A stretch of 64,000 bases of DNA from an uncultured Spirochaetia bacterium (GTDB lineage: Bacteria > Spirochaetota > Spirochaetia > CAKZLE01): positions 40,889 to 104,888 of the forward strand of contig CAKZLE010000031.1 of assembly GCA_937125225.1 (NCBI GenBank). The letters are read 5' to 3'. The translations under genes and the position numbers were made by a program. Shown here piece by piece: positions 8,909 to 18,144 of the stretch; position 1 is the stretch's first letter, and each line of letters begins with the position of its first letter. Below the pieces are notes generated by a model that was not told the DNA's origin, ran no database searches, and saw nothing but the letters and a program-made list of their open reading frames with translations.

Positions 8909-10255
8909 TCAAAATGGGATCGCTCCTTTATCATCTACTTGATAATCCCATCTGCTCAGCAGTTCCGCTGAAGATAGGAACCCATCACCCAGTTCTCCTA
9001 ATTCCTGATCCAGACGTTCATCTAGTCGTTTCAATAAAGTACTAGCTTCAGGCACGTCGATAAGATTGTTCAATTGGAAAGGATCTTCCCTGTTATCAAA
9101 GAGTAGCCAAGGACCTTTCAGTTCCCTCACATAGGTATACCTTTGGGTCCTGATCCCTCGATACTCTCGTCCTCCTCGCTCGAAACACCAGTCGGCAAAT
9201 GGAGAGTAACCGGCAAGCAGGACCGCATCACGACCAATATTCTCTTCTTGCTTGATAAGACGACTATAATCGATCCCTTCCACGGTGTCAGGGACCTCTT
9301 TACCACATATCCCTAGAAGAGTCGGCATAAGGTCAGGTGAAGCAATCAAAGCATCTTCCATTCGTGGTTCTAGTCCAGGTCCTTCGATCAGAAACGGGAC
9401 GAGGATCGACTCCTCATAGGGTCGTTGTTTATTGATCCAGGGAGTATCAGGATCGCATTGTGATTCTATAGAATCCCCATGATCAGAGGTGAAGATAAGA
9501 TAGGTATCCTCTTTGAGATCTTCTGCCCTTAATACCTCTTCCACTCTGGCAACACAATCATCCAAGGCACTGATATGGGCATAATAGCCATGGAGCTCAT
9601 CCCTGCAGTTCGTATCAAGACCTGGATCAACATTATCCCTCAGGATAAAGGATTCCTTGTCGTAGAGATCAAGATACTCTTTGGGGGCGGTATCATAGGG
9701 ATTATGGGGAGTTCCTAAAGAGAGGAAGAGGATGAAGGGTCTATTAATATCCTTACGACCTCTGAGCCAATCAAGCGCATCTGCTGTTTGGGCGAAAGCA
9801 TCATAGCCCTCCCATCGCCTTCTCTCATCAGAGTCATTCGCATAATAATCTGACTCCCAATAGTCATGGGTACATTCGAGTACTTTCCAATAATCGAAGC
9901 CTTGATGACGCTCTGGCGGTATGAATTGATCTCTACCATGACCGTCGAGGTGCCATTTACCAACATAGGCTGTATCATAGCCATCTCTTTTAAGCACCTG
10001 AGCAATAGAGTTCCCGTTATCAGGAAGGCAGAGATCATTCATAAAAAGCCCATGAGTCAGGGGATACTGTCCTGTCAACAGACAGGCCCGGTATGGGGTA
10101 CAGATCGGGCAGACTGATATCATGTTGGTCATATTCACACTACGTTCTGCCATACCGTCAAGAAAGGGGGTCTTCACATTAGGGTCTCCGGCATAACCAG
10201 TTGCATGACCACGCATCTGGTCTGTGAGGATAAACACGATATTCGGTCTACTCAT
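8909..10255 (-). CDS. Sulfatase, Cys-type (family S1)
   Basis: A complete 448-residue sulfatase. The formylglycine motif is CTPYR with Cys52; metal ligands are supplied by TDQMR near residues 11-15 and FTSDHGD in the middle. There is no signal peptide. It overlaps the upstream sulfatase by eight bases, so the two are made together. As a Cys-type enzyme in an anaerobe it would need a radical-SAM maturase (anSME) coded elsewhere. The substrate is probably a sulfated sugar from the polysaccharide handled by this locus; which position is desulfated cannot be told from the sequence. Confidence 0.94.
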   Translation of the reverse strand: MSRPNIVFILTDQMRGHATGYAGDPNVKTPFLDGMAERSVNMTNMISVCPICTPYRACLLTGQYPLTHGLFMNDLCLPDNGNSIAQVLKRDGYDTAYVGKWHLDGHGRDQFIPPERHQGFDYWKVLECTHDYWESDYYANDSDERRRWEGYDAFAQTADALDWLRGRKDINRPFILFLSLGTPHNPYDTAPKEYLDLYDKESFILRDNVDPGLDTNCRDELHGYYAHISALDDCVARVEEVLRAEDLKEDTYLIFTSDHGDSIESQCDPDTPWINKQRPYEESILVPFLIEGPGLEPRMEDALIASPDLMPTLLGICGKEVPDTVEGIDYSRLIKQEENIGRDAVLLAGYSPFADWCFERGGREYRGIRTQRYTYVRELKGPWLLFDNREDPFQLNNLIDVPEASTLLKRLDERLDQELGELGDGFLSSAELLSRWDYQVDDKGAIPF

Positions 10256-11681
10256 CAGGGGACCCCTTTTGGTAATATACCGGTAAACTGCTCATATGGT
10301 TCAGAAGATCCTTCGTCATTTGGTTTCTTATATCGTCAAAGTTCTCATTGGAGAAGAGATCTTTCCATTCACGGGGATCTTTACTCAGATCATAGAATTC
10401 TCCACCGATGATATCATCTGCACGATACTCAGAAATTGTTGCCTTCCGTTCGAAGAAGATAATCAGCTTATAGTCCTTGTCCCTCCACATGAAGGAGGCC
10501 TCTCCTTTTCGTTCATGTAAAGCAGAGAAGGATCCGCTTCTCTGCCATGATGTATCCAGAAGGTCTGCACCCACGTTCTTCTTGGGGACCTTGATCCCTG
10601 AGAAGGTGAGGAGAGTGGTATACATATCGGTAAGTTCGGTATTCCTCTCGTCCACAGTTCCTTTGAACTGTTCAGGGAGCGCGCTCCCTGAGAGGATCAT
10701 GGGAACTCTGACACTTGATTCATAGAGACAGTACTTGTTGAATCGGTAATAACGTTCTCCGAGCATCTCACCATGGTCTGAAAGATAGACGATCAGGGAA
10801 TTCTCCAAAAGACCTTTCTCTTTGAGTAGCTCCATCACCCTACCGAACATCGAATCGATCCAAGTACAGTTCGCTTTATACCGCAGAGTCATCTTCTTCC
10901 ATTGATCACTGGAGGCCTCGCTCCAGAATGGGATATACATATCATTCCGATTGTTCCCTTCAGCATGAGGTGATACATCAATACCCCACGGAGGCTGTTC
11001 AGGAATCTCAATATCATCCTCATCATAGAGCTCTTCAAAGCCGGTCGGTACATTATGGCCTGCATGGGGTTTGAGATATGAGAGGTAGAGAAACAGTGGT
11101 CTCTCATCATCCCTTCTCTCAAGATAATCAAGACATTGTCTTGTCACCCATCCATCACGATGACAGATCTCATCGATCCCGCTCGTTCGTCCGAGATACC
11201 CGTTGTTGTTCTCTTCACCGGCACCATAATCAGCCGTCTCCTCACTGTAGAGTCGCTTCAGTTCAGGATCCTTATCAGCCATCATAACAGCACCGATCTC
11301 TGGACATTCCCCGATATAACGGGTCTCGAACCCCCTGGTTCCACATTCGATCTCCCAATGGGTCTTCCCGAATCCTGCAGTCTCATATCCGGCAGTACGA
11401 TAGTGCTCTACGAGCGGGAGATTTGGAAGTCTGTCATCAGGGATACCCTCCTCGTTCCGCAGGACATCGATCTGATTAGGATAGAGCCCAAGCATCATCG
11501 AATTCCTGCTCGCGATACACATCGGGGCCTGACAGACCGTCTGGGAGAAGTGAACTCCTTCCTGCGATAGTCGATCAAGAGTAGGTGTTTTGGTCACCCC
11601 GTCGATGCAACTGAAGGCATCATGACGATGCTGATCGTCCATCAGGAATATGATATTGGGCTTTTCCGTATTGTTTTTCAT
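10248..11681 (-). CDS. Sulfatase, Cys-type with CxAxR motif
   Basis: A 477-residue sulfatase with MDDQHRHDAF at the first metal site and the activating segment CIASR, Cys55 being the residue converted to formylglycine. Alanine replaces the usual proline of CxPxR, a variant accepted by known sulfatase motifs ([CS]-x-[PA]-x-R). YLSDHGEMLGE supplies further metal ligands. There is no signal peptide. It follows the GH106-like gene by 17 bases and overlaps the next sulfatase. The differing active-site sequence suggests that the three sulfatases in the block desulfate different linkages. Confidence 0.92.
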   Translation of the reverse strand: MKNNTEKPNIIFLMDDQHRHDAFSCIDGVTKTPTLDRLSQEGVHFSQTVCQAPMCIASRNSMMLGLYPNQIDVLRNEEGIPDDRLPNLPLVEHYRTAGYETAGFGKTHWEIECGTRGFETRYIGECPEIGAVMMADKDPELKRLYSEETADYGAGEENNNGYLGRTSGIDEICHRDGWVTRQCLDYLERRDDERPLFLYLSYLKPHAGHNVPTGFEELYDEDDIEIPEQPPWGIDVSPHAEGNNRNDMYIPFWSEASSDQWKKMTLRYKANCTWIDSMFGRVMELLKEKGLLENSLIVYLSDHGEMLGERYYRFNKYCLYESSVRVPMILSGSALPEQFKGTVDERNTELTDMYTTLLTFSGIKVPKKNVGADLLDTSWQRSGSFSALHERKGEASFMWRDKDYKLIIFFERKATISEYRADDIIGGEFYDLSKDPREWKDLFSNENFDDIRNQMTKDLLNHMSSLPVYYQKGSPDE

Positions 11682-11698
11682 AGGTATGTATCCTTACA

Positions 11699-13822
11699 CT
11701 ATTTAGAGAATATGATCACTGATCCAACAGCTCCTACCGTAAAGAGGGCTTCAGTCTGGGTATGCCCAATGATCCTCTGCTTAGGTAATGTGATATCACC
11801 GGTCTGTGGATCCCAAAGTTCTACCTCTTTGCATCCCCGAAGAGAGACCACACAATCATTTGAACAAGATGCTGTATTTACGATGAGATAGACATCTTTG
11901 CCGTCAATCCTCTTATGGGTATAGGTAAGCCCCTCGTTCTCTGTTCTGCTGAACTCAAGGTCTGGGATGTCGATCCCTGAAGAGATTGCCTCTGCAAATG
12001 CTGTGAGCTCTCCATCCTCGATAAAATAGGCTTTACCCATCTGCCCACCATGCTTATTTAAGAAGATCGAATCGATGATAGCCCTCACCTCTTCATCTCC
12101 ATAGAACTCAGCAGCATGTCGAGGGAGCATTCTCGATGCGATGATCGTTCCTCCGCTCTCATAGAAAGACTGAAGCAGTCTGAGATTCGAGAGGGATATA
12201 GTACTCATTCCCGGTATGATAATCACTTTGAAAGTCCCAGAGAACTTTCCATTATCGAACTCAAGATGTCCATTCTCTGCACTACAGCATTCATCAAGGA
12301 TCTCCGGATGGAGAAACTGAAAATCTTTTTTAAGATCGGTGAATACCATCTCTCCGATGTCCTGATAATCATCGTATTCTGTGACAGGTCCACCCTTATA
12401 GGCTTCATAACTATCGAATCGATAGGTCGATTGCAGACTATGAATCGGGTAGAGTATCCCGATATCTGCCACATGATACCCCTGTTGCATGACTGAACTG
12501 AGCCGGGCAGCCAATATGTTGAGTTCTTTCAGGCTATTCCCGAACTTGTTACTTCGATAGGAGAGTTCAGGGGGGAAGAGGATATTCTCAGGATCATCAT
12601 CAAGCCACATGGCATGAGGGTTGAAATAATTCACCCCCTTCACGAACTGTTCAAGGATCTCTGAACGCATCTGATCGATTGTGAGAGTCTCTCCCATAGC
12701 TCCGAAGGTCTCACTCATCACAATGGATTTTCCCCAGTTGTAGGCACTTGAGCTGACGATCTTATAGACCTTTCTCGCCCTTCTTGGGAAGAATATCTCA
12801 TCAACACCGGGCATAGCCTGGTATTTGAAGGATTTCATGAGATCCCCGGTGATTCCCACTGGATTGATGACCTCCTCTTGCTCCACATGTCCGGTAAGTC
12901 TCACATCATGGGCTTCACACCAATCATTGCATACTTTTGGGAACCCGTTCGCATAGAGGTCTGCACGAAAACCGAGTAGAGCATTCCTCGCTGCAGCCGT
13001 CTCTGCTCCTATATCATGCCACAGAGCAGGATAGAGCAACACCGGTGAGTAACCGAAATTATCTTCAAAACGTCTATTGAAACTATCTGTCCAGGCCCTA
13101 CCCTTAGGTCGATAGAGACCAGGTTCATCATAGAAGACGCTGTCGATGACTTGAGGGAAGTATTCTGCGAATCTCTTATAGTATCTATCGTGAGTCAACT
13201 CAATGAACTTCCCAACCGCTTCAGGATCGAGATAATCCACAAGATCATCCCCATCGAGTAGGCAGATGAAGACCATGATCTTCCACTCCCCCTCTGGGAC
13301 CTCCCATTGGAGGTATCCATCCTGGATACAGGCTGAGATATCACGTCTCTCGAGAGTCTGATTGTTCATGGCTACCACACTCATGAGCGTACCCGCAGGG
13401 GTATCATCAGCCTGATATATATTCACCGGTTGTCGGTATAAGATTGGTCCGAGAACATCGGTCTCTATCTTATCGAGACGTTTGGCACAGTGCTGGGGAT
13501 AGATCTTCTGCATCTGTCCACCGACTGAACCACTGGGGAATTCCCATTCATCATAGAGACAGACTCCCATTCCGAGAGCTTTCGCCTCTTTGAGGACAAC
13601 CTCATAGATATCGAAATACTCTTCACTCATGTACTCGAGAGAACATCTCCCGAACGGGATGATATGAAATCCACCATAGCCAGATTGGTCACGACTCTCT
13701 CTCATGATCGTCTTTACCAATTCCTCATCTGGGGTATCATTCCACATCCATAGAGGTCTTGGTCGTATTGATACTGGTGGGTTCTTAAAAGCATCTCTGA
13801 GTCTTGAATTCTTCATATGCAT
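11699..13822 (-). CDS. GH106-like alpha-L-rhamnosidase candidate
   Basis: A 707-residue protein beginning with RPRPLWMWND (residues 20-29), GYGGFHIIPFG (48-58) and LYDEWEFPSG (89-98), the pattern of the large glycosyl hydrolase group around GH106 (alpha-L-rhamnosidases). DSVFYDEPGLY near residue 215 and GHVEQEE further on are plausible acidic active-site segments. It is shorter than typical GH106 enzymes (about 900-1100 residues), so C-terminal accessory domains appear absent. No signal peptide: action on imported fragments. AGGA lies four bases before the ATG. It follows the second permease pair, linking uptake and cleavage. Exact family number is inference. Confidence 0.7.
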   Translation of the reverse strand: MHMKNSRLRDAFKNPPVSIRPRPLWMWNDTPDEELVKTIMRESRDQSGYGGFHIIPFGRCSLEYMSEEYFDIYEVVLKEAKALGMGVCLYDEWEFPSGSVGGQMQKIYPQHCAKRLDKIETDVLGPILYRQPVNIYQADDTPAGTLMSVVAMNNQTLERRDISACIQDGYLQWEVPEGEWKIMVFICLLDGDDLVDYLDPEAVGKFIELTHDRYYKRFAEYFPQVIDSVFYDEPGLYRPKGRAWTDSFNRRFEDNFGYSPVLLYPALWHDIGAETAAARNALLGFRADLYANGFPKVCNDWCEAHDVRLTGHVEQEEVINPVGITGDLMKSFKYQAMPGVDEIFFPRRARKVYKIVSSSAYNWGKSIVMSETFGAMGETLTIDQMRSEILEQFVKGVNYFNPHAMWLDDDPENILFPPELSYRSNKFGNSLKELNILAARLSSVMQQGYHVADIGILYPIHSLQSTYRFDSYEAYKGGPVTEYDDYQDIGEMVFTDLKKDFQFLHPEILDECCSAENGHLEFDNGKFSGTFKVIIIPGMSTISLSNLRLLQSFYESGGTIIASRMLPRHAAEFYGDEEVRAIIDSIFLNKHGGQMGKAYFIEDGELTAFAEAISSGIDIPDLEFSRTENEGLTYTHKRIDGKDVYLIVNTASCSNDCVVSLRGCKEVELWDPQTGDITLPKQRIIGHTQTEALFTVGAVGSVIIFSK

Positions 13823-13828
13823 GTTTTC

Positions 13829-14671
13829 CTATCCTTTGACACTACCACTAGTCAGACCTTTCACAAAATATTTCTGCAAGAAGATGAATGAGAGGAAGAG
13901 CGGAATAACGACCATACAGACTGCAGCGGTCAATCTTGGCCAATCAGTACCATACTGATCCTGAAAGTTGATAAGTCCCACGGTGAGAGGAATACCTTTA
14001 CTAGTCAGTAAAGTGGTGATCCTTGCCCACATCAACTCACCCCATACAAAGATGAAGTTGAATACCATGACTGTAGCCATTGCACTCTTCATGAGAGGAA
14101 GTACGATCCTCACCATGGTGGAGACCTCCCCTGAACCATCGATCCTTGCCGCTTCGATCAGTTCTGCCGGGATCGTCTCGAAGAAGTTCTTGAGGATGAT
14201 GATCGATCCAGGTAGGGACCATCCAATATAACCAAGCATAGTCGCAATGAAAGGGATTCTCATGATCCCTGCCTTAGACAAGGTGATATATAACGGGATG
14301 ATGATCGATTCCTTTGGGAGAATATTGATCAGAAAGAGTCCTAATATGAAATAATTACTTCCAGGTATCTTCAGTCTTGATAATGCATAGGCAGCAGAAA
14401 GAGCTAGGAACTGTATCGAAGCGAGGGTTACCACAGCGATAAAGAAACTATTAAGGAAGTATTCACCGATCTGTCCGGTAACGAATGCCTCAATATAGTT
14501 AGTGAACAACAGGTGTTCAGGAAGTGCCCAGATACTGGTATAGAACTCGTTCAGAGTCTTGAACGATGTATTTAATGCAAAGATCACCGGAAAGACGAAC
14601 ACACTAGCTAAAAAGATCAATACGATCCTTACCGGGATATTCCCTAGGTTGAGACTTCTCTTAGTATTCAT
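13829..14671 (-). CDS. CUT1 sugar ABC permease, MalG-type
   Basis: Second permease of the upstream importer of the block, with six hydrophobic segments and an EAA loop ELIEAARIDGSGE in the last third. The start is set at ATG 14671 (MNTKRS), with AGAGG eight bases upstream; the in-frame GTG at 14680 falls inside that ribosome-binding site. It overlaps the end of the partner permease by 11 bases and is followed after six bases by the GH106-like gene. Acts in the inner membrane with the permease at 14661-15566. Confidence 0.92.
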   Translation of the reverse strand: MNTKRSLNLGNIPVRIVLIFLASVFVFPVIFALNTSFKTLNEFYTSIWALPEHLLFTNYIEAFVTGQIGEYFLNSFFIAVVTLASIQFLALSAAYALSRLKIPGSNYFILGLFLINILPKESIIIPLYITLSKAGIMRIPFIATMLGYIGWSLPGSIIILKNFFETIPAELIEAARIDGSGEVSTMVRIVLPLMKSAMATVMVFNFIFVWGELMWARITTLLTSKGIPLTVGLINFQDQYGTDWPRLTAAVCMVVIPLFLSFIFLQKYFVKGLTSGSVKG

Positions 14672-15566
14672 AGGTATCACCTCTCAGTACAAATCTGGTG
14701 ATTATCACAAGTGATCCCACGATAAGGGTCAAGATAACACCCATAGCGGCCGCGTAACCAAACTTATTGAAGGTGAATCCCACAGTTATCATACGTAGTG
14801 GAACGGTCGTTGAGTAGTCTCCGGGACCTCCCTTAGTCATAGATAATACGATATCATAGGTTGCAAAGGCCCAGATGAACGCTAGGGAGAGTACGAGTTT
14901 GATCTTCGCCTTCATCAGTGGCAGGATGATATACCGGATATCCTGCAGAAAGTGTGCTCCTTCGAGCTTGGAAGTTTCGAAGAAGGATTGGGGGATTCCT
15001 AGCATCGCTGTATAAAAGAGCATCATAGAGGTGCCGCTGAACTTCCATCCTGCGACTCCTGCGATACTTTTTAATACGGTATCAGTCCCTCCAAGCCAAC
15101 CCCGAGTCTGTGAAGAGAGTCCAATGAAATTGAGGATATTATTGAGAAGTCCCTCCTGCTCTGCAAAGACAAAGACGAAGAGAAGACCTATAACAGTCAT
15201 GGGCATCATACTCGGGCAGAAGAAGATGAATCTGAAGAAAGCACTCTCTCGTTTTCCCAGTCGGTAGATGAGAAGAGCAAGAAGCATTCCGAGAACGATA
15301 CAGATTATGATGGAGATAACACCGATATAACAGGAATTCAGGATCGCTGATTTCGCTGCACGGTCGGTGAATATCTTCGCATAGTTCTTCATACCGACGA
15401 ATTTGGCAGAAGAATTCACATTCCATTTATGGAATGAAAGATAGATATTCCAGAACACCGGGAAGATCGTGGTGATTGTCATGATCAGAAATGCCGGTAG
15501 AAGGAACATGAAACTCACTAAGACCAATCGTTTGGAATAGGTCTGTTTTTTTATAGGTTTCCCCAT
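14661..15566 (-). CDS. CUT1 sugar ABC permease, MalF/UgpA-type
   Basis: First permease of this importer, with six membrane segments and an EAA-like loop (FETSKLEGAHFLQ) near residue 205. The start chosen is ATG 15566 (MGKPIKK) with AAGGA eight bases upstream. A longer frame from GTG 15617 (MRLENYL) begins inside the terminator-like hairpin at 15599-15642 and has no ribosome-binding site, so it is rejected. The gene follows the binding protein at 15664-16905. Confidence 0.91.
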   Translation of the reverse strand: MGKPIKKQTYSKRLVLVSFMFLLPAFLIMTITTIFPVFWNIYLSFHKWNVNSSAKFVGMKNYAKIFTDRAAKSAILNSCYIGVISIIICIVLGMLLALLIYRLGKRESAFFRFIFFCPSMMPMTVIGLLFVFVFAEQEGLLNNILNFIGLSSQTRGWLGGTDTVLKSIAGVAGWKFSGTSMMLFYTAMLGIPQSFFETSKLEGAHFLQDIRYIILPLMKAKIKLVLSLAFIWAFATYDIVLSMTKGGPGDYSTTVPLRMITVGFTFNKFGYAAAMGVILTLIVGSLVIITRFVLRGDTYEY

Positions 15567-15592
15567 GATGATTTCCTTGTTTATCTTAAGAA

Positions 15593-15642
15593 TAAAAAGG
15601 TAATTCTCAAGCCTCACAAAATGTTGTGAGGCTGGAATTACC
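15593..15642 (-). terminator. Terminator-like hairpin after binding-protein gene
   Basis: AGCCTCACAA pairs perfectly with TTGTGAGGCT around an AATG loop, and the arms continue with GGTAATTC/GAATTACC after a small asymmetric bulge (15599-15642). On the minus-strand transcript the stem is followed by TTTTTATT, which is the form of an intrinsic terminator. It lies between the binding-protein gene and its permeases, so it should lower permease expression relative to the binding protein. Confidence 0.75.
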
Positions 15643-15663
15643 TCTATTGATCAGTGATCAGGA

Positions 15664-16905
15664 CTATTCGATCTCTAATCTCAGAGCTTCGAGGTCCTCG
15701 AGCGCCTGGTCTCCATAGAGGAGGTAGTTGGCAGGACACTGTCCGTTGATATAGTCGAAGAGTTCCGCAGAGGTGTTGATGATCTCTTTTCCAAAGACCT
15801 TGAAACTGTCCTTTCCATACATCATATAGTTAGGGTCAGTAGATACGGCTTCTTTGAAAGGTGCGATAAGACCGGCATCGACCATGAGCTGTATTGACTC
15901 TTTGCTGGTGATGTACTTAAGCATATCGACAGCGAGATCAGGTTGTTTGGTGTTTGAAGGTATGAACCATCCTGCAGCTCCACCTAGTACATAGTCCATG
16001 TTCTCGTTCATTGCAGGCCAGCTTACTACAGCTACTTCAAAAGAATCTCCGATAGCGTTGGCATCACCCTGAGCTAGAGAGTTGACAGTTGCCAGTAAGG
16101 CCGCTTTCCCCTGTACGAAGGCTGCTAGAGTCTGGTCTCTAGTCGCTACGAGAGCACTCTCACCAGGGTAGAGGTAGTTGTTGTCATAGAGACCTTTGAC
16201 ATTCTCGAACATCGCTTTGACTCTTGGGTCGAGAAAACTCACATCTCCTGCGATAAAGCTTCTCAGTTCATCTTCATCATCCCAGATCTGGAGCAGACCA
16301 TTTCGTACTAACCAGGTACCCCATTGCATGTTCACAGAGAGAGGGAATGCATCAGTGTTTGCATCAAGCTGAGCTAAGACAGCTTCAAACTCATCCCAGG
16401 TATAGTGCTCTTTCACTTCAAGACCTGCTTCAGCAAAGATTGATTTGTTCGCTAGGAACATAGGATATACAGAGTCAGAAGGAACACCATAGATCTTATC
16501 GTTATAAGTTCCGATATCGAGAGCTCCATCGAGCCATCGGTTCTTCCATGCAGGATCTGCATCCAGATAAGGGGTAAGGTCAAGGACCATATCAGCTTCT
16601 ACGAAGGTTCCGATCTGGTTTGGCCAGTAGACAGTCAAATCGATCGCTTCACCACCGGCGAAAGCAGTCTTGATGATCTGTGCTGCATCAGGACCATTGA
16701 ACTGTTTTCTTGCGAAATCAACATCTGGAAATGCGGCAACTAGTCGTTCAGTCACTGGAGTCATTACCGGAATATTCACGATCTCAGTCATGATCGTCAT
16801 CTCGATCTTCTCATCACTTGTATCGGTTGTTTCCTGAGCTCCCCCGGCAAAAGCCATTGTAGCAGTCACGAGGAGTGCCAGAATTACCATAAAACGTCTT
16901 TTCAT
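15664..16905 (-). CDS. Extracellular sugar-binding protein, family 1
   Basis: A 413-residue ABC solute-binding protein. Signal peptide at residues 1-20, ending MAFAGGAQE. The mature protein has the two-lobe family 1 layout with segments such as FLANKSIF, GVPSDSVYP and YTWDEFEAVLAQL. Secreted to the periplasm, it delivers sugar to the permeases at 13829-15566. It is the first gene of the long minus-strand block and has its own promoter candidate just upstream. Only weakly like the second binding protein at 5497, so the two importers probably carry different oligosaccharides. Confidence 0.93.
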   Translation of the reverse strand: MKRRFMVILALLVTATMAFAGGAQETTDTSDEKIEMTIMTEIVNIPVMTPVTERLVAAFPDVDFARKQFNGPDAAQIIKTAFAGGEAIDLTVYWPNQIGTFVEADMVLDLTPYLDADPAWKNRWLDGALDIGTYNDKIYGVPSDSVYPMFLANKSIFAEAGLEVKEHYTWDEFEAVLAQLDANTDAFPLSVNMQWGTWLVRNGLLQIWDDEDELRSFIAGDVSFLDPRVKAMFENVKGLYDNNYLYPGESALVATRDQTLAAFVQGKAALLATVNSLAQGDANAIGDSFEVAVVSWPAMNENMDYVLGGAAGWFIPSNTKQPDLAVDMLKYITSKESIQLMVDAGLIAPFKEAVSTDPNYMMYGKDSFKVFGKEIINTSAELFDYINGQCPANYLLYGDQALEDLEALRLEIE

Positions 16906-16936
16906 ATTATTCTCCTTTTTGTAAATCGTTTAATTA

Positions 16937-16942
16937 ATTATA
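16937..16942 (-). promoter_or_regulatory. Candidate -10 box for the glycan block
   Basis: On the minus strand a perfect TATAAT is found 32 bases before the binding-protein ATG, with AAGGAG placed just before the start. No good -35 box is visible at 17 bases (TTACGG at 18), which suggests an activator-dependent promoter. The rest of the 255-base gap to the divergent aldo/keto reductase gene shows nothing else definite. Confidence 0.45.
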
Positions 16943-17160
16943 GCTCCGGTTTTTTTACCCCCGTAATGATTAACTATATAGGAAAACAAGACTTTTATGA
17001 GATTTTCTACAATCTTGGTAATCTTCTCTGTCTCGCCTCTGATAAATCCTTATACTGTATACCAGTAGGACTACCCATATAGAATCTATCATAATCACTA
17101 TAGTTTATATGTTGCCTAAATGCTGCAAAACAGAAGTGAACATGAGGAAAGGATGCAGAT

Positions 17161-18144
17161 ATGCAATACAGACGATTGAACCATACAGACCTCTTTGTAT
17201 CTCCTTTGTGTCTGGGAACCGGACAGTTCGGTTCGAATATCTCTGAGGATATCGCTAGTCAACAGTTAGATGAATTCCATGACCTCGGTGGGAATCTCAT
17301 CGATACGGCCCATGTCTATGGGAACTGGGTCGAAGAACTCGAATCCCCAAGTGAGAAGATCATTGGGAGATGGATGAAACGATCTGGAAAACGGAATGAA
17401 ATGATCATCACGACAAAGGGTGGACATCCAGAACTTGAGCATATGGATATCTACCGTCTGCAGGAGAAAGAGATCGTAAGAGATATCGAAGAGAGTCTCT
17501 CCTACCTGCAGACAGATCATATAGACCTGTTTCTCCTCCACCGTGATGATCGGACCATTCCGGTAGAGAGGATCATAGACTGTCTTGATACGTGTGTGGC
17601 TCAAGGTAAGATCCGATACTATGGATGTTCGAATTGGACACTACCAAGAATACGAGAGGCTTCGATCTATGCGAAGGTAAAAGGTTCAAAGGGATTCGTA
17701 GCGAATGAGTTGATGTGGAGTCTTGCAGATATCAACCATCAAGGACTCCCTGATGAAGGTTTCGTTCCCATGGATAGGGATACCTATGCATTTCACAGGA
17801 GTAAAGGTCTCAATACTATGGCCTATATGTCTCTGGCAAAGGGATTCTTCACCAGGAAGGCTGCAGGGGCTGAACTACCACCTCTCATCTCTGCTATCTA
17901 TGAGAATAGGACGAACACCCTGATCTATGAGAGAGCTTGTAGGAGCATGGAAACAGAAGAGTATTCTTTCATTGACCTCTCGTTGCACTATCTCATGAGT
18001 ATCAAAGATATGCCAGTGATACCTGTAGCAGGATTCAGGACTATGAATCAGTTTCGTGAGGGTATGAAAACTCTGAACATACAGATACCAGAAAATCTAC
18101 TGAATGAACTAGCGGAGATCAAAGAATATGTCTATTGGGAATAA
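17161..18144 (+). CDS. Aldo/keto reductase
   Basis: A 327-residue NAD(P)H-dependent oxidoreductase of the aldo/keto reductase superfamily. The catalytic tetrad is visible: Asp48 and Tyr53 in NLIDTAHVYG, Lys86 in IITTKGG and His127 in DLFLLHRDD. GCSNWT and the later segment VIPVAGFRT belong to the barrel's substrate and cofactor faces. Likely soluble and cytoplasmic, reducing or oxidising a sugar or sugar-derived aldehyde. It is transcribed away from the glycan block and overlaps the following hydrolase gene by 17 bases, so these two form an operon. Confidence 0.93.
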   Translation: MQYRRLNHTDLFVSPLCLGTGQFGSNISEDIASQQLDEFHDLGGNLIDTAHVYGNWVEELESPSEKIIGRWMKRSGKRNEMIITTKGGHPELEHMDIYRLQEKEIVRDIEESLSYLQTDHIDLFLLHRDDRTIPVERIIDCLDTCVAQGKIRYYGCSNWTLPRIREASIYAKVKGSKGFVANELMWSLADINHQGLPDEGFVPMDRDTYAFHRSKGLNTMAYMSLAKGFFTRKAAGAELPPLISAIYENRTNTLIYERACRSMETEEYSFIDLSLHYLMSIKDMPVIPVAGFRTMNQFREGMKTLNIQIPENLLNELAEIKEYVYWE

